Assembly (NCBI GenBank): GCA_051001135.1
Contig: JBPCNO010000179.1
Coordinates: forward strand, 1-20,652
DNA: 20,652 nt
Direction: 5' to 3'
Source: CAWHMN01 sp051001135
Lineage (GTDB): Bacteria > Acidobacteriota > Terriglobia > Terriglobales > Acidobacteriaceae
A program made the position numbers and the translations under genes. The notes under the pieces are model-generated. The model worked only from the letters and a program-made list of their open reading frames with translations. It was not told the origin of the DNA and made no database searches. This document shows, piece after piece, positions 13,761-20,652 of the stretch. The stretch's first letter is position 1. Each line of letters begins with the position of its first letter.

Positions 13761-13806
13761 CTGCGACCGCGTCCGGCGCCGCAGAGGCGATCGCCAGTCA
13801 TCGTCA

Positions 13807-13887
13807 CTAATTCACGGCGTCCTCAGCCACTCCGGTAGCAGCAGTCATCCCGGGGTTACCGGTAAGCAATTGTAGAGCAGAGGTCAT
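13807..13887 (-). CDS. Possible 26-aa leader ORF upstream of M50-like gene
   Basis: MTSALQLLTGNPGM followed by TAATGVAEDAVN and a TAG. A perfect GGAGG (13891-13895) precedes the ATG by three bases, the same short spacing seen for rsmD in the opposite direction. It ends 85 bp before the M50-like start. It has no recognisable domain, and conservation is unknown; the Shine-Dalgarno could be chance. The rest of 13722-13952 holds a 10-bp palindrome ttaccggtaa at 13856-13865 inside this ORF. Confidence 0.25.
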   Translation of the reverse strand: MTSALQLLTGNPGMTAATGVAEDAVN

Positions 13888-13952
13888 TTGCCTCCATTGC
13901 CACCCCCACATTGCCGGCTACGGCCAACCGGCTACCATCGATCAGGAGGACC

Positions 13953-14528
13953 ATGCGCGTTATCGCCGGCATCTACCGCTCCCGCCTTCTGGCCGCTCCC
14001 CGCGGAGTCAAAACCCGGCCTACCAGCGACCGTCTGCGGGAGACGCTCTTCAACGTGCTCGCGCCGGTCATTCGCGGGGCTGCCGTGGCCGATCTTTACG
14101 CCGGCTCCGGAGCCGTGGGCATTGAGGCGCTCAGCCGGGGTGCGGCACGCGCCACCTTCGTGGAGAATGCTTCCGGCGCCATCGCCGCCCTGCGTGCAAA
14201 CCTGGAGGCGCTCGGCATCGGCGGCGAGGCTACGGTAGAGACGCGCGCGGCCAATCTCAGCCTGCGCAATCTTGCCCGCCGGCCACCCCATTGGAGTCTC
14301 GTCTTCCTCGACCCGCCCTACGACGCGCAGCAGGAATACGCGCAGACGCTGGCCTTGCTGGGTGACCCGGCAGGCGGCCTGCTCGCTTCCGACGCCATCG
14401 TCGTGGCCGAACATCGCCGCCGCCCGAGCGGGCCGCTGAACGAACGCTACGGCGCGTTATCGCGCTACCGGGTGCTCGAACAAGGCGACGCCGCCCTCAG
14501 CTTCTTTCGGCTGTCCTCGCCACTCTAA
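13953..14528 (+). CDS. rsmD: 16S rRNA m2G966 methyltransferase RsmD
   Basis: A 191-aa Rossmann-fold methyltransferase beginning MRVIAGIYRSRLLAAPRGVK. SAM motif I is DLYAGSGAVGIEALSRGA (about residues 47-64), and the catalytic LDPPYDA lies at about 119-125. The N-terminal RPTSDRLRETLFNVL is characteristic of RsmD, which methylates N2 of G966 in 16S rRNA of the assembled 30S head. The ATG at 13953 is chosen because AGGAGG precedes it and it matches the family start; an in-frame ATG at 13911 would add 14 residues. Its TAA overlaps the convergent gene's TAG by 2 bp. Confidence 0.93.
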   Translation: MRVIAGIYRSRLLAAPRGVKTRPTSDRLRETLFNVLAPVIRGAAVADLYAGSGAVGIEALSRGAARATFVENASGAIAALRANLEALGIGGEATVETRAANLSLRNLARRPPHWSLVFLDPPYDAQQEYAQTLALLGDPAGGLLASDAIVVAEHRRRPSGPLNERYGALSRYRVLEQGDAALSFFRLSSPL

Positions 14529-15112
14529 AAACTCGGGCCACCCGTGTTCCGGCCCGTCGAGAGATCCAGCGCAAATTCCATCTCGGTATCCGTTGGCATA
14601 TCCCATCCCCAGCCCTGCAGGCGTCCATCCCGCACCTCCCCCAGCCGCACCCCTTCCCAAGAGAGGCGTCCGCTCTGCCAGACGCGGCCCTCGGGTCCCC
14701 ACGCCAGCAGCGTGTGGAAGCTCGCGAAGAGCAGCAGATCCGCGTCTCGAAGGGCGCGTACCTCCGTTACTGGGCGGAATGGTATTTGTATCCATTGCTC
14801 CGGGGCGCGCGTATTCACCATATAGGCATACCCTCCGGCAACAGCGCACATGCTGTCGGGATGGGGGCACGACCACACCCCCGTGGGTACCGCCGGGCTC
14901 GCAAACCCCAACGCGCAGGTAGCCAGAAACACCTCCGCGCCTTGCGGCCGCACCAGCAGTTCCAGTGCGCCCCGCTCTACCTCGTCCACCTGCACCGGAT
15001 AGACGTAGTGTCGTCGAGGCAGGATCGGCGGCCGGGCGGCGAGCAGTTCCGCCTCCCAGCTATGCGCAAATGTCAGTGCGAGCGTCGGCATCCGTGTCTG
15101 TGTTGTGTCCAT
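14525..15112 (-). CDS. Hypothetical protein, 195 aa
   Basis: I do not recognise a domain. The protein is soluble and rich in Trp, Arg and Gly, with alternating beta-strand-like segments such as GALELLVRPQGAEVFLATCA, VWSCPHPDSMCAVAGGYAYM and LLLFASFHTLLAWGPEGRVW; repeated 'W.P.G..W' turns suggest a beta-sandwich or partial beta-propeller. It lacks a signal peptide. The ATG at 15112 has no visible Shine-Dalgarno; Met8 is an alternative start. It follows the mutarotase gene by 53 bp on the same strand and may be co-transcribed. Its stop overlaps that of rsmD. Confidence 0.75.
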   Translation of the reverse strand: MDTTQTRMPTLALTFAHSWEAELLAARPPILPRRHYVYPVQVDEVERGALELLVRPQGAEVFLATCALGFASPAVPTGVWSCPHPDSMCAVAGGYAYMVNTRAPEQWIQIPFRPVTEVRALRDADLLLFASFHTLLAWGPEGRVWQSGRLSWEGVRLGEVRDGRLQGWGWDMPTDTEMEFALDLSTGRNTGGPSF

Positions 15113-15165
15113 GTTTGGATCGTGGGGATTTCAGGGCTGTCTGTCGGACAGGCGCGGCGGCGACT

Positions 15166-16098
15166 CTACTCCAGCCGGATCACCGTGCGCATCACATGCG
15201 TTCCGCCGCCCGCCAGCGTGATGGCATTCTCGGCCGCATTCCCGGACTCGACGCACACCATCGCGCGCCATCCGTCCGGCTGCATGTCCTTCAGCCCGCG
15301 CATCTTCTCTTCCCAGGGATTCCACACGACCGTGCTCCTCGAACCGCTCTTCTCGACCACGATGCGCCGATCCCACCCGGCATCCTCGATCACGCACGCA
15401 GCTTCCGTGTTCAGGTGGAGCTGGTCGGTCTCTCCCGCAAATCGTAACGGTTCGCCCTGCTGACGCTTGCGCCGCCCTCCATCGGCCTTATCGAAATACT
15501 CCGTACCCGCCAGGCCGGCGATGGCAACCTGCGCGATATCTCCGACGGCGAAGTAGCTGTGCAACGCCTCTTCATACTGGAAGGGCCCCGCCCCATCGTG
15601 GGTGACTTCGAGCTCCAGCTCAAGCTGCATTCCCACCGTCACCCGATAGCGCAGAAGGAACGCCTCGTATCCGTAGCCGCGGCTCACCGCGTTGGGGTGA
15701 AGCGTAAACACCATGGTCAAATCTCCCGTCCCGGGGGCGGTGACCTCCTCCAGCATCCACTCGCTGGTGCGCGCAAAGCCGTGCGATGGCCCGGGGAGTC
15801 CATTACCTCTCGTTCCGAACCAGGGGAAGATGATCGGCACTCCGCCGCGAATCGCCTTCCCCGGCGCATAGTCGCTCCGCTCGCTCAGGAACAGCACCGG
15901 GCGCTGATTTCGTGGCGCCCATCGCGTCACATGCGCGCCCTGCATAAAGATTTCCGCGTCCGCCGCAGGCGTTTGAATGATTGCCCGCAACTTACCCGGC
16001 ATACCGTCAAACTGCAGCAGATGCTCGATGCCAAACCGTTCGGTCAGCTCTCCTGCGCTCTGGGCGAAGACATTCCCTTCCGTATTGTTGTTCACCAT
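15166..16098 (-). CDS. D-hexose-6-phosphate mutarotase (YeaD-like aldose 1-epimerase)
   Basis: A 310-aa galactose-mutarotase-fold protein. Family landmarks are GAHVTRWAPRNQRPVLFLSE, IRGGVPIIFPWFG, the catalytic-histidine region PSHGFARTSEW, the second active-site region EEALHSYFAVGDI, and the C-terminal VCVESGNAAENAITLAGG. These match YeaD-type enzymes, which interconvert the alpha and beta anomers of glucose-6-phosphate and related sugars in the cytosol. The start is uncertain. ATG 16098 has GGAG only two bases upstream; the following GTG (16095) has better spacing, and a TTG at 16128 is also in frame. The gene is divergent from the phosphatase at 16256. Confidence 0.88.
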   Translation of the reverse strand: MVNNNTEGNVFAQSAGELTERFGIEHLLQFDGMPGKLRAIIQTPAADAEIFMQGAHVTRWAPRNQRPVLFLSERSDYAPGKAIRGGVPIIFPWFGTRGNGLPGPSHGFARTSEWMLEEVTAPGTGDLTMVFTLHPNAVSRGYGYEAFLLRYRVTVGMQLELELEVTHDGAGPFQYEEALHSYFAVGDIAQVAIAGLAGTEYFDKADGGRRKRQQGEPLRFAGETDQLHLNTEAACVIEDAGWDRRIVVEKSGSRSTVVWNPWEEKMRGLKDMQPDGWRAMVCVESGNAAENAITLAGGGTHVMRTVIRLE

Positions 16099-16255
16099 CT
16101 CTCCGATATTCGTTGTCACTGGAAACAATAAACCCGCTCCCCATCTGTATACATATCCATGCGCAGACCCTCATGAAACTGGCTGGGCTGCCAAATTCGA
16201 GGGAACAAAGCGCACCCCTATCTTCGTTTCCACCATCTATGATGGGCCACACCGG

Positions 16256-18166
16256 ATGACGAGCTGGACCAAGACCCGCTTTCTTTATTTGCTGCTGGCC
16301 CTCTATATCGGCACCAGCCTGACGTACTACGTCATGGGGATGCTGGCCGGGAACCAGCAGTTCTTTCATACCAGAGAGCACATCCGCGCGCCGTTCACCA
16401 TCGAAGACGATCCCTTGACCCTCTCCTCCGTCACCCCGGAGGCGACAGCCGCCGGCCTCGCCAAGGGCGATCGGCTGGTGGAGGTCAATGGCGAACCGTA
16501 TCGCGGCTATAACCAGATCGTGGAGATTGTTGGTGCGGGCAGCGCACCGGCACACCCCAACGATCTGCTGGAGGTCGTGGTTCGCAAACCGGACGGCACG
16601 CTGCACACTTCGCAGATCCATACTGTCGCCGGAAGACTGCCGACGACAGGCGACTTCTTCGCAGCCGCCGCTATTGAAGTTGTCCCCACACTGGTCTGCC
16701 TGCTGGTTGGTTACTGGGTGGTGGCGGCCCGGCCGCGCGACTGGAACGCCTGGCTCCTGCTGGTCCTGCTCACCCTTACTGAAGTGTTCTTCCTGCCTGC
16801 GCAATGGTGGCCCGGCGGCTGGCTGGTCTTTCTCGGCACCTGGTATACCCTGCTCCAGGTCCTCGGTGGGGTGGCCTTGCTGCTCTTCGGCGTCTATTTT
16901 CCTGAGCGTTGGCGGGTCGACGCGAAGTATCCGTGGCTTAAGTGGTGCGTGGTCGTTCCGCTGTTGGCGAGCGCCCCCATCATCCTCTGGATGAACCACG
17001 TTCAGAACTTTCACGCTGACATCTGGGGAAGCCGTAGCGACGCGCTCGCTCGATGGCTGGAGCATATCGTCAATCCGCTCAGCCTTGTGTGCGTCCTGGC
17101 ATACTGGGCCGCCATTCTCGACAAGTTGCGCTCCGCCACTACCGCGGACGCACGCCGGCGCATGCGCGTGCTCTGCGCCGGTTCTGTCATCGGCCTGTGC
17201 TCCTTGCTCGTCGCCTTCGTGGTGCTACCCCATTACGTAACCAACTCGGATACCTTGCGCGCGCTGCGCATCGCCGGCGCCCTCCTCATCCTGGCGCTGC
17301 CATTCTCCCTTGCCTACGTCGTGGTGGTGCAGCGGGCGCTTGATGTACGCATCCTGCTGCGCATGGGCACGCGCTACGCCCTGGCGCGTGTCACCCTGCT
17401 TACCCTGGAAGTGGGCATAGCGCTGTTCATCGTGGTTCGCTTTTTCGTTCCCATGTTCGAGCATCGCAGCAACCTGAGCGTTGCCGTGCCAGTAACGGTG
17501 CTGGTCATCGCCGGATTGGTGAAGGTGTTTGCCACCCGCAACAGCCTCAGCCACCGCCTGCAACAGTGGCTCGACCGGAAGTTCTTTCGCGAGGCCTACG
17601 ACGCCGAGGTGGTGCTGAGCGATCTCTCCGAGCAGGCGCGACGCTTCACCGAAGCCGGCCCCCTGATTGAAACCATCTCCCGCCGTATCGCCGAAGTTCT
17701 GCATGTGCAGGAGGTCGCAGTCTTCCTGCGTGGCGGGCGGGCCTTCCAACTGCAGCTCGCCGTCGGCATTCCGGCGCATACGCCCCTGCACTTCGACGAG
17801 GGATCGTCCACCATCCGCAACCTGATGCGCTCCAATCAGCCCGCCACACTCTATCTCGAGGATCCGGACGGATGGTTCCTCCTGGCGGATGAGCGGGAAC
17901 GCAGCACGCTCGAAGTCCTGCGCACGGAACTGCTGTTGCCTCTGTGCGGCCGCGAGCGCCTGCTGGGTCTAATGTCGCTGGGCGCCAAGCGATCCGAGGA
18001 GGCTTACACCCCTTCGGACCTGCGGCTGCTCCAATCGGTCGCGTCGCAGGCGGGCCTGGCGCTCGAAATCAGCGAAATGGCCCACTCCCTGGCGCGGCAG
18101 CACACCGAGCGTGAACGCATCGAGCGCGAGATCGAGATCACGCGCGAGTTGCAGGAGCGTCTCTAG
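16256..18166 (+). CDS. PDZ-membrane-GAF sensor part of an amber-split SpoIIE-type phosphatase
   Basis: 636 aa up to an in-frame TAG. Order: signal-anchor helix (about 7-29), PDZ-like domain (about 40-125; TPEATAAGLAKGDRLVEVNG), a multi-helix membrane region (about 135-425), a linker with KVFATRNSLSHRLQQWLDRK, a GAF domain (about 465-610; LSEQARRFTEAGPLIETISR to SVASQAGLALEIS) and a coiled-coil linker ending ITRELQERL. In homologues the next residues are the start of a PP2C/SpoIIE domain ('...QERLFPQ...'); that domain follows here in the same frame after the stop. If the stop is real, this product is a membrane sensor without output domain. The ATG at 16256 is chosen because it opens directly into the signal-anchor; the Shine-Dalgarno is weak. 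Confidence 0.8.
   Translation: MTSWTKTRFLYLLLALYIGTSLTYYVMGMLAGNQQFFHTREHIRAPFTIEDDPLTLSSVTPEATAAGLAKGDRLVEVNGEPYRGYNQIVEIVGAGSAPAHPNDLLEVVVRKPDGTLHTSQIHTVAGRLPTTGDFFAAAAIEVVPTLVCLLVGYWVVAARPRDWNAWLLLVLLTLTEVFFLPAQWWPGGWLVFLGTWYTLLQVLGGVALLLFGVYFPERWRVDAKYPWLKWCVVVPLLASAPIILWMNHVQNFHADIWGSRSDALARWLEHIVNPLSLVCVLAYWAAILDKLRSATTADARRRMRVLCAGSVIGLCSLLVAFVVLPHYVTNSDTLRALRIAGALLILALPFSLAYVVVVQRALDVRILLRMGTRYALARVTLLTLEVGIALFIVVRFFVPMFEHRSNLSVAVPVTVLVIAGLVKVFATRNSLSHRLQQWLDRKFFREAYDAEVVLSDLSEQARRFTEAGPLIETISRRIAEVLHVQEVAVFLRGGRAFQLQLAVGIPAHTPLHFDEGSSTIRNLMRSNQPATLYLEDPDGWFLLADERERSTLEVLRTELLLPLCGRERLLGLMSLGAKRSEEAYTPSDLRLLQSVASQAGLALEISEMAHSLARQHTERERIEREIEITRELQERL
18164..18166 (+). other. In-frame amber codon splitting the phosphatase gene
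   Basis: CTC-TAG-CCC-CAG. The frame is open on both sides for the full length of a single multi-domain protein. Related proteins have Phe or Leu at this place (my recollection of 'LFPQ/LLPQ'); TTG to TAG is one base change. The following base context does not match the known UAG-CAR-YYA readthrough signal. Confidence 0.85.
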
Positions 18167-18919
18167 CCCCAGGAGATTCCCATCATCGCCGGGCTGACGC
18201 TCGCCGGTGCATGCCGCCCCGCGCAGGGGGTTGGCGGTGACTACTACGACGTGATCCAACTGGACGACGGCCGTCTCGGCCTGGCCCTCGGCGACGTCTC
18301 CGGCAAAGGCATCTCCGCCGCACTGCTGATGGCTAGCCTGCGCGCCTCCCTGCGCGGCATGACCATGGACGGACCCCGTGACCTCGCCAAGCTTATGCAA
18401 AAGGTCAATCGGCTGGTCTATGAGGCGTCCGCGAACAATCGCTATGCGACGTTCTTCTTCGCTACATATGACCCCGCGACCCGCGAACTGCGTTATGTGA
18501 ATGCCGGCCACAATCCCCCGCTGGTCCTGCGCGGTTCTTCGAGCCTGTGGCTGGACGGCGGAGGACCGGTGGTGGGCCTGCTCACGGACGCCGGATACGA
18601 GGAGCACTATGTCGCCCTCGAACCTGGAGACCTGCTCCTGGCCTACACCGACGGCATCAGCGAAACGATGACCCACGCCGACGAGGAATGGGGCGAGGAA
18701 CGCATGATGGACTCCGTCATCCGCAGACCGGAAGCCCACGCCTCCGAAATCCTGAAAGGTATCTTCGCCAAAGCCGATGCCTTCTCTGCCGGCGCTCCAC
18801 AGCATGACGACATGACTCTGCTGCTGATGAAGCTCGACCCCCTCGCCTCCCCAACCTCGCTAAACGGCGTAGCGGCTGCCGGCGCTCACTCGGTGCATCC
18901 CACACCTCTGTCATCCTGA
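18167..18919 (+). pseudogene. PP2C/SpoIIE phosphatase domain downstream of the amber codon
   Basis: Continues the frame of the upstream part for about 250 codons: PQEIPIIAGLTLAGACRPAQ, then the metal-binding GGDYYD (18233-18250), GDVSGKGISAALLMASLRA, YVNAGHNPPLVLRG, the acidic LLLAYTDGISET and DDMTLLLMK. All PP2C/SpoIIE acidic motifs are intact. SpoIIE-type phosphatases dephosphorylate serine or threonine on anti-sigma-factor antagonists or similar partners. No ATG occurs between the TAG and GGDYYD; the first plausible internal start, GTG 18251, would remove that metal site. Expression as an active enzyme therefore needs readthrough or an unusual start, so I call it a disrupted gene part. A sequencing error is also possible. 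The last codons and stop lie in a REP-like repeat. Confidence 0.75.
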
Positions 18920-18955
18920 GCGCAGCACGCAGTGCGAAGTCGAAGGATCTGAGTT
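18911..18955. repeat. REP-like intergenic repeat, copy 1
   Basis: Begins tcatcctgagcgcagc and ends gaagtcgaaggatctga. ATCCT (18913-18917) can pair with AGGAT (18944-18948), and GCAC/GTGC (18925-18928/18932-18935) forms an inner hairpin. The TGA at 18917-18919 that ends the phosphatase frame is part of the repeat. From memory, 'catcctgagcg(c)agcgaagg' repeats are common between genes in Acidobacteriaceae genomes. Confidence 0.7.
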
Positions 18956-18980
18956 TGCTCTAACCACCAATCCCGGGTGC

Positions 18981-19007
18981 CCCATCCTGAGCGCAGCGAA
19001 GGGTGGG
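18981..19007. repeat. REP-like intergenic repeat, copy 2, with hairpin
   Basis: Shares catcctgagcgcagc with copy 1, 70 bp away. CCCATCC (18981-18987) pairs with GGGTGGG (19001-19007) with one wobble around a 13-nt loop. It lies between the phosphatase and the convergent gltX gene and may serve as a transcript end for either strand. Confidence 0.7.
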
Positions 19008-19035
19008 AGACCACGTGCCATGCGCTCATCGTAGC

Positions 19036-19058
19036 GAAGCTTGCGGCGAAGCCGCTTC
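19036..19058. terminator. Hairpin near the gltX 3' end
   Basis: GCGGC-gaa-GCCGC (19043-19055) is a perfect 5-bp stem; GAAGC/GCTTC (19036-19040/19054-19058) offers an alternative pairing. It is 19-41 bp beyond the gltX stop. No T-run follows on either strand, so terminator function is only a possibility. Confidence 0.35.
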
Positions 19059-19076
19059 CATCTGTACGGCCAGTAT

Positions 19077-20612
19077 TTACAGTTCCCACGCCTCCAGTCG
19101 CTCCCGCACACCGCGCACATGTACCGGCAAGCCCAGCGAAGCGCCCTCTTCAAACAGCGGCACCAGCTTGTCGAACTCCGGCCCGGCATGCGCTCCGGTC
19201 AGCACCAACCGCACCGGATGAAATAGCTCCTTGCCCTTCACGCCGGCCGCCGCCTTCACCTCGTTCATCACCGCCTTGAAGCTCTCTGCCGTAATCGCCG
19301 CCGCCGCTCGCACCCGCTCCGCAAACGCCGTCAGCACCTTTCGCCCGCCCTCACTCTCCAGCAGTGGCACATTTTCTTCCGATGCCTTCGCAGCCTCGAT
19401 ATCGGTGTGGAAGACAAACTCCGCCTTGCTTGGCAACTGATCCAGTCGATCCACGCCCGGCAGGAAGACCGTAATCAACCGCTCAAACCACGCGACTACT
19501 TCGGCCGGCGCCTCCACGCGCGCCGGCAACCAGCCCTCTGTTTCGAAGTATGGCCACGCCAGTTTCGCGACATCGGCCGTGCTCCGCTCTTTCAGATAAT
19601 GGCGGTTCAGCCAGTTCAGCTTGTCCCAATCAAAGACCGCCGGGGAGACGGTCACGCGCTCCAGCTTGAACTCTGCGATCAGCTCGGCCGGCGTAAACGT
19701 CTCTCGCGTGCCGCCCTCTGCGCCCCATCCCAGTAGCGCGAGATAGTTCACCAGCGCCTCCGGCAGATAGCCCATCTCGCGGAAGCTGGCGATCGATGTC
19801 GCGCCGTGCCGTTTCGACAGCCGCTCACGATCACTGCCCAGGATGGTCGAGAGGTGTGCGAATTCGGGCAACTCCCAGCCAAACGCCTCATAGATCGCCA
19901 CCTGCTTGGGCGTGTTGGAGATGTGGTCATCGCCGCGGATCACGTGCGTGATCTTCATCAGGGCATCGTCCACGGCCACCACGTAGTTGTAGACCGGCAC
20001 CCCGGACGACCGCACCAGGATGGGATCGCTCACCGTCTCGGCGGCGAACTCGAGCGCGCCGCGCAACAGGTCATGAAACTGAATCGGGTGGGGCTGAATC
20101 TTCAGCCGCACCGCGCAAGCCTCGCCCGTCGCGGCGCGGCGCGCGCCCTCCTCCGGAGCTATGCCCCGGCAGCGGCCGGAGTAGACCTGCTGCCGATGTT
20201 CCCGCACGGCCTCCGCCCGCTCCGCCTCCAGTTCCGGCGCGGTGCAGAAACAGCGGTAAGCCTTGCCCTCCTGAAACAACTGCTCCGTGTGCTGGCGATA
20301 GATCTCCATCCGCTCCGATTGGCGGTAGGGCGCATACGGGCCACCGTCATGCGATCCAGCCAGATGCGGACCCTCTTCCCAGGTCAACCCCAGCCAGTGC
20401 AGGTCTTCAATGAGCTGCGCCTCATAATGAGCCTCGGAGCGCTCGACATCGGTGTCCTCAATGCGCAGCACAGCCGTGCCGCCGTTGTGACGGGCAAAGA
20501 GCCAGTTGTAGAGCGCCGTGCGCGCATTGCCTACATGCAACATGCCGGTAGGCGAAGGCGCGAAGCGTACACGCGGCCGGGTCTGGGTTGACATATCTGT
20601 CGGATTCGCCAT
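19077..20612 (-). CDS. gltX: Glutamyl-tRNA synthetase
   Basis: A 511-aa class I aminoacyl-tRNA synthetase. The N-terminal RVRFAPSPTGMLHVGNARTA carries the HIGH-type motif (HVGN, 26-29), and STILGSDRERLSKRHGA (about 257-272) carries the KMSKS-type motif as LSKRH. Also visible are LRIEDTDVERS, IRGDDHISNTPKQ and the C-terminal anticodon-binding domain with FHPVRLVLTG. CFC and, later, GRCRG give cysteines of the possible zinc site. It charges tRNA-Glu; whether it also charges tRNA-Gln cannot be decided from this window. ATG 20612 has an AGGGA Shine-Dalgarno, while Met7 has none. Length and order are normal. Confidence 0.96.
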   Translation of the reverse strand: MANPTDMSTQTRPRVRFAPSPTGMLHVGNARTALYNWLFARHNGGTAVLRIEDTDVERSEAHYEAQLIEDLHWLGLTWEEGPHLAGSHDGGPYAPYRQSERMEIYRQHTEQLFQEGKAYRCFCTAPELEAERAEAVREHRQQVYSGRCRGIAPEEGARRAATGEACAVRLKIQPHPIQFHDLLRGALEFAAETVSDPILVRSSGVPVYNYVVAVDDALMKITHVIRGDDHISNTPKQVAIYEAFGWELPEFAHLSTILGSDRERLSKRHGATSIASFREMGYLPEALVNYLALLGWGAEGGTRETFTPAELIAEFKLERVTVSPAVFDWDKLNWLNRHYLKERSTADVAKLAWPYFETEGWLPARVEAPAEVVAWFERLITVFLPGVDRLDQLPSKAEFVFHTDIEAAKASEENVPLLESEGGRKVLTAFAERVRAAAAITAESFKAVMNEVKAAAGVKGKELFHPVRLVLTGAHAGPEFDKLVPLFEEGASLGLPVHVRGVRERLEAWEL

Positions 20613-20652
20613 GATTCCCTGATGCTATCGCAGGGTGACGTTACCGCAGCCG

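Noticed and set aside
13856..13865. Palindrome ttaccggtaa as a regulator site for rsmD/M50-like genes
   Set aside because: Only 10 bp, single copy, not near a recognisable promoter; a chance palindrome is likely.
16007..17065. Long minus-strand open frame (352 codons) antisense to the PDZ-membrane region
   Set aside because: Composition is that of a reverse frame (Gln, Arg and Gly rich, no family motif), and the plus strand encodes clear PDZ and membrane segments.
18164..18172. Programmed UAG readthrough signal
   Set aside because: The bases after the stop (CCC CAG) do not match the UAG-CAR-YYA context, and no stable structure right after it was evident; a plain nonsense change is simpler.
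1..20652. CRISPR array, prophage, insertion sequence or toxin-antitoxin pair
   Set aside because: No spaced direct repeats of CRISPR type, no transposase, integrase or phage structural protein, and no recognisable toxin family were seen on either strand.

Overview
The window looks like chromosomal DNA of an Acidobacteriota member (Terriglobia/Acidobacteriaceae-like). This is inferred from high GC, the mix of protein families, and a repeat of the type 'catcctgagcgcagcgaag' that I associate with that group; no marker gene here proves it. Most of the window is ordinary housekeeping sequence packed into short operons on both strands. The first ~0.7 kb, some intergenic spacers and several gene ends are less orderly.

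Layout. (1) 1-660: two weak minus-strand ORFs, one of them probably a truncated small membrane protein. (2) 797-4333: a minus-strand operon XRE regulator - NfeD-like membrane protein - flotillin - PspA. It reads from a near-consensus promoter embedded in a perfect inverted repeat, a membrane-stress module that is probably autoregulated. (3) 4745-4821: tRNA-Val(GAC). (4) 5017-5822: a CDP-alcohol phosphatidyltransferase (PgsA-like) and a convergent 56-aa Cys/His microprotein. (5) 6061-7932: an MscS-family channel whose 3' end is triplicated, giving three in-frame stops. (6) 7997-11039: a minus-strand operon cysM - JAMM/M67 peptidase - CysO-like sulfur carrier - MoeZ-like adenylyltransferase/rhodanese. 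This matches the protein-thiocarboxylate route to cysteine known from Mycobacterium tuberculosis. The carrier has seven residues after its GlyGly, so it should need proteolytic maturation. (7) 11162-14528: a hypothetical gene, rsmI, an M50-type membrane protein whose HExxH motif is changed to RELAR, and rsmD. (8) 14525-16098: a hypothetical gene and a hexose-6-phosphate mutarotase. (9) 16256-18919: a PDZ-membrane-GAF-PP2C (SpoIIE type) signalling phosphatase split by one in-frame amber codon just before its catalytic domain. (10) 18911-19058: REP-like repeats and hairpins. (11) 19077-20612: gltX.

How the genes work together. The sulfur operon is the clearest pathway: MoeZ activates and sulfurates the carrier, CysM adds the thiocarboxylate sulfur to an activated serine, and the M67 peptidase releases cysteine and/or trims the carrier tail. 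The flotillin/NfeD/PspA operon and the MscS channel both serve the cell envelope. RsmI, RsmD, GltX and tRNA-Val serve translation. I did not find a wholly new system. The best leads are the amber-split phosphatase, the M50 homologue lacking its catalytic histidines, the extended sulfur carrier, and the promoter-embedded operator of the flotillin operon.
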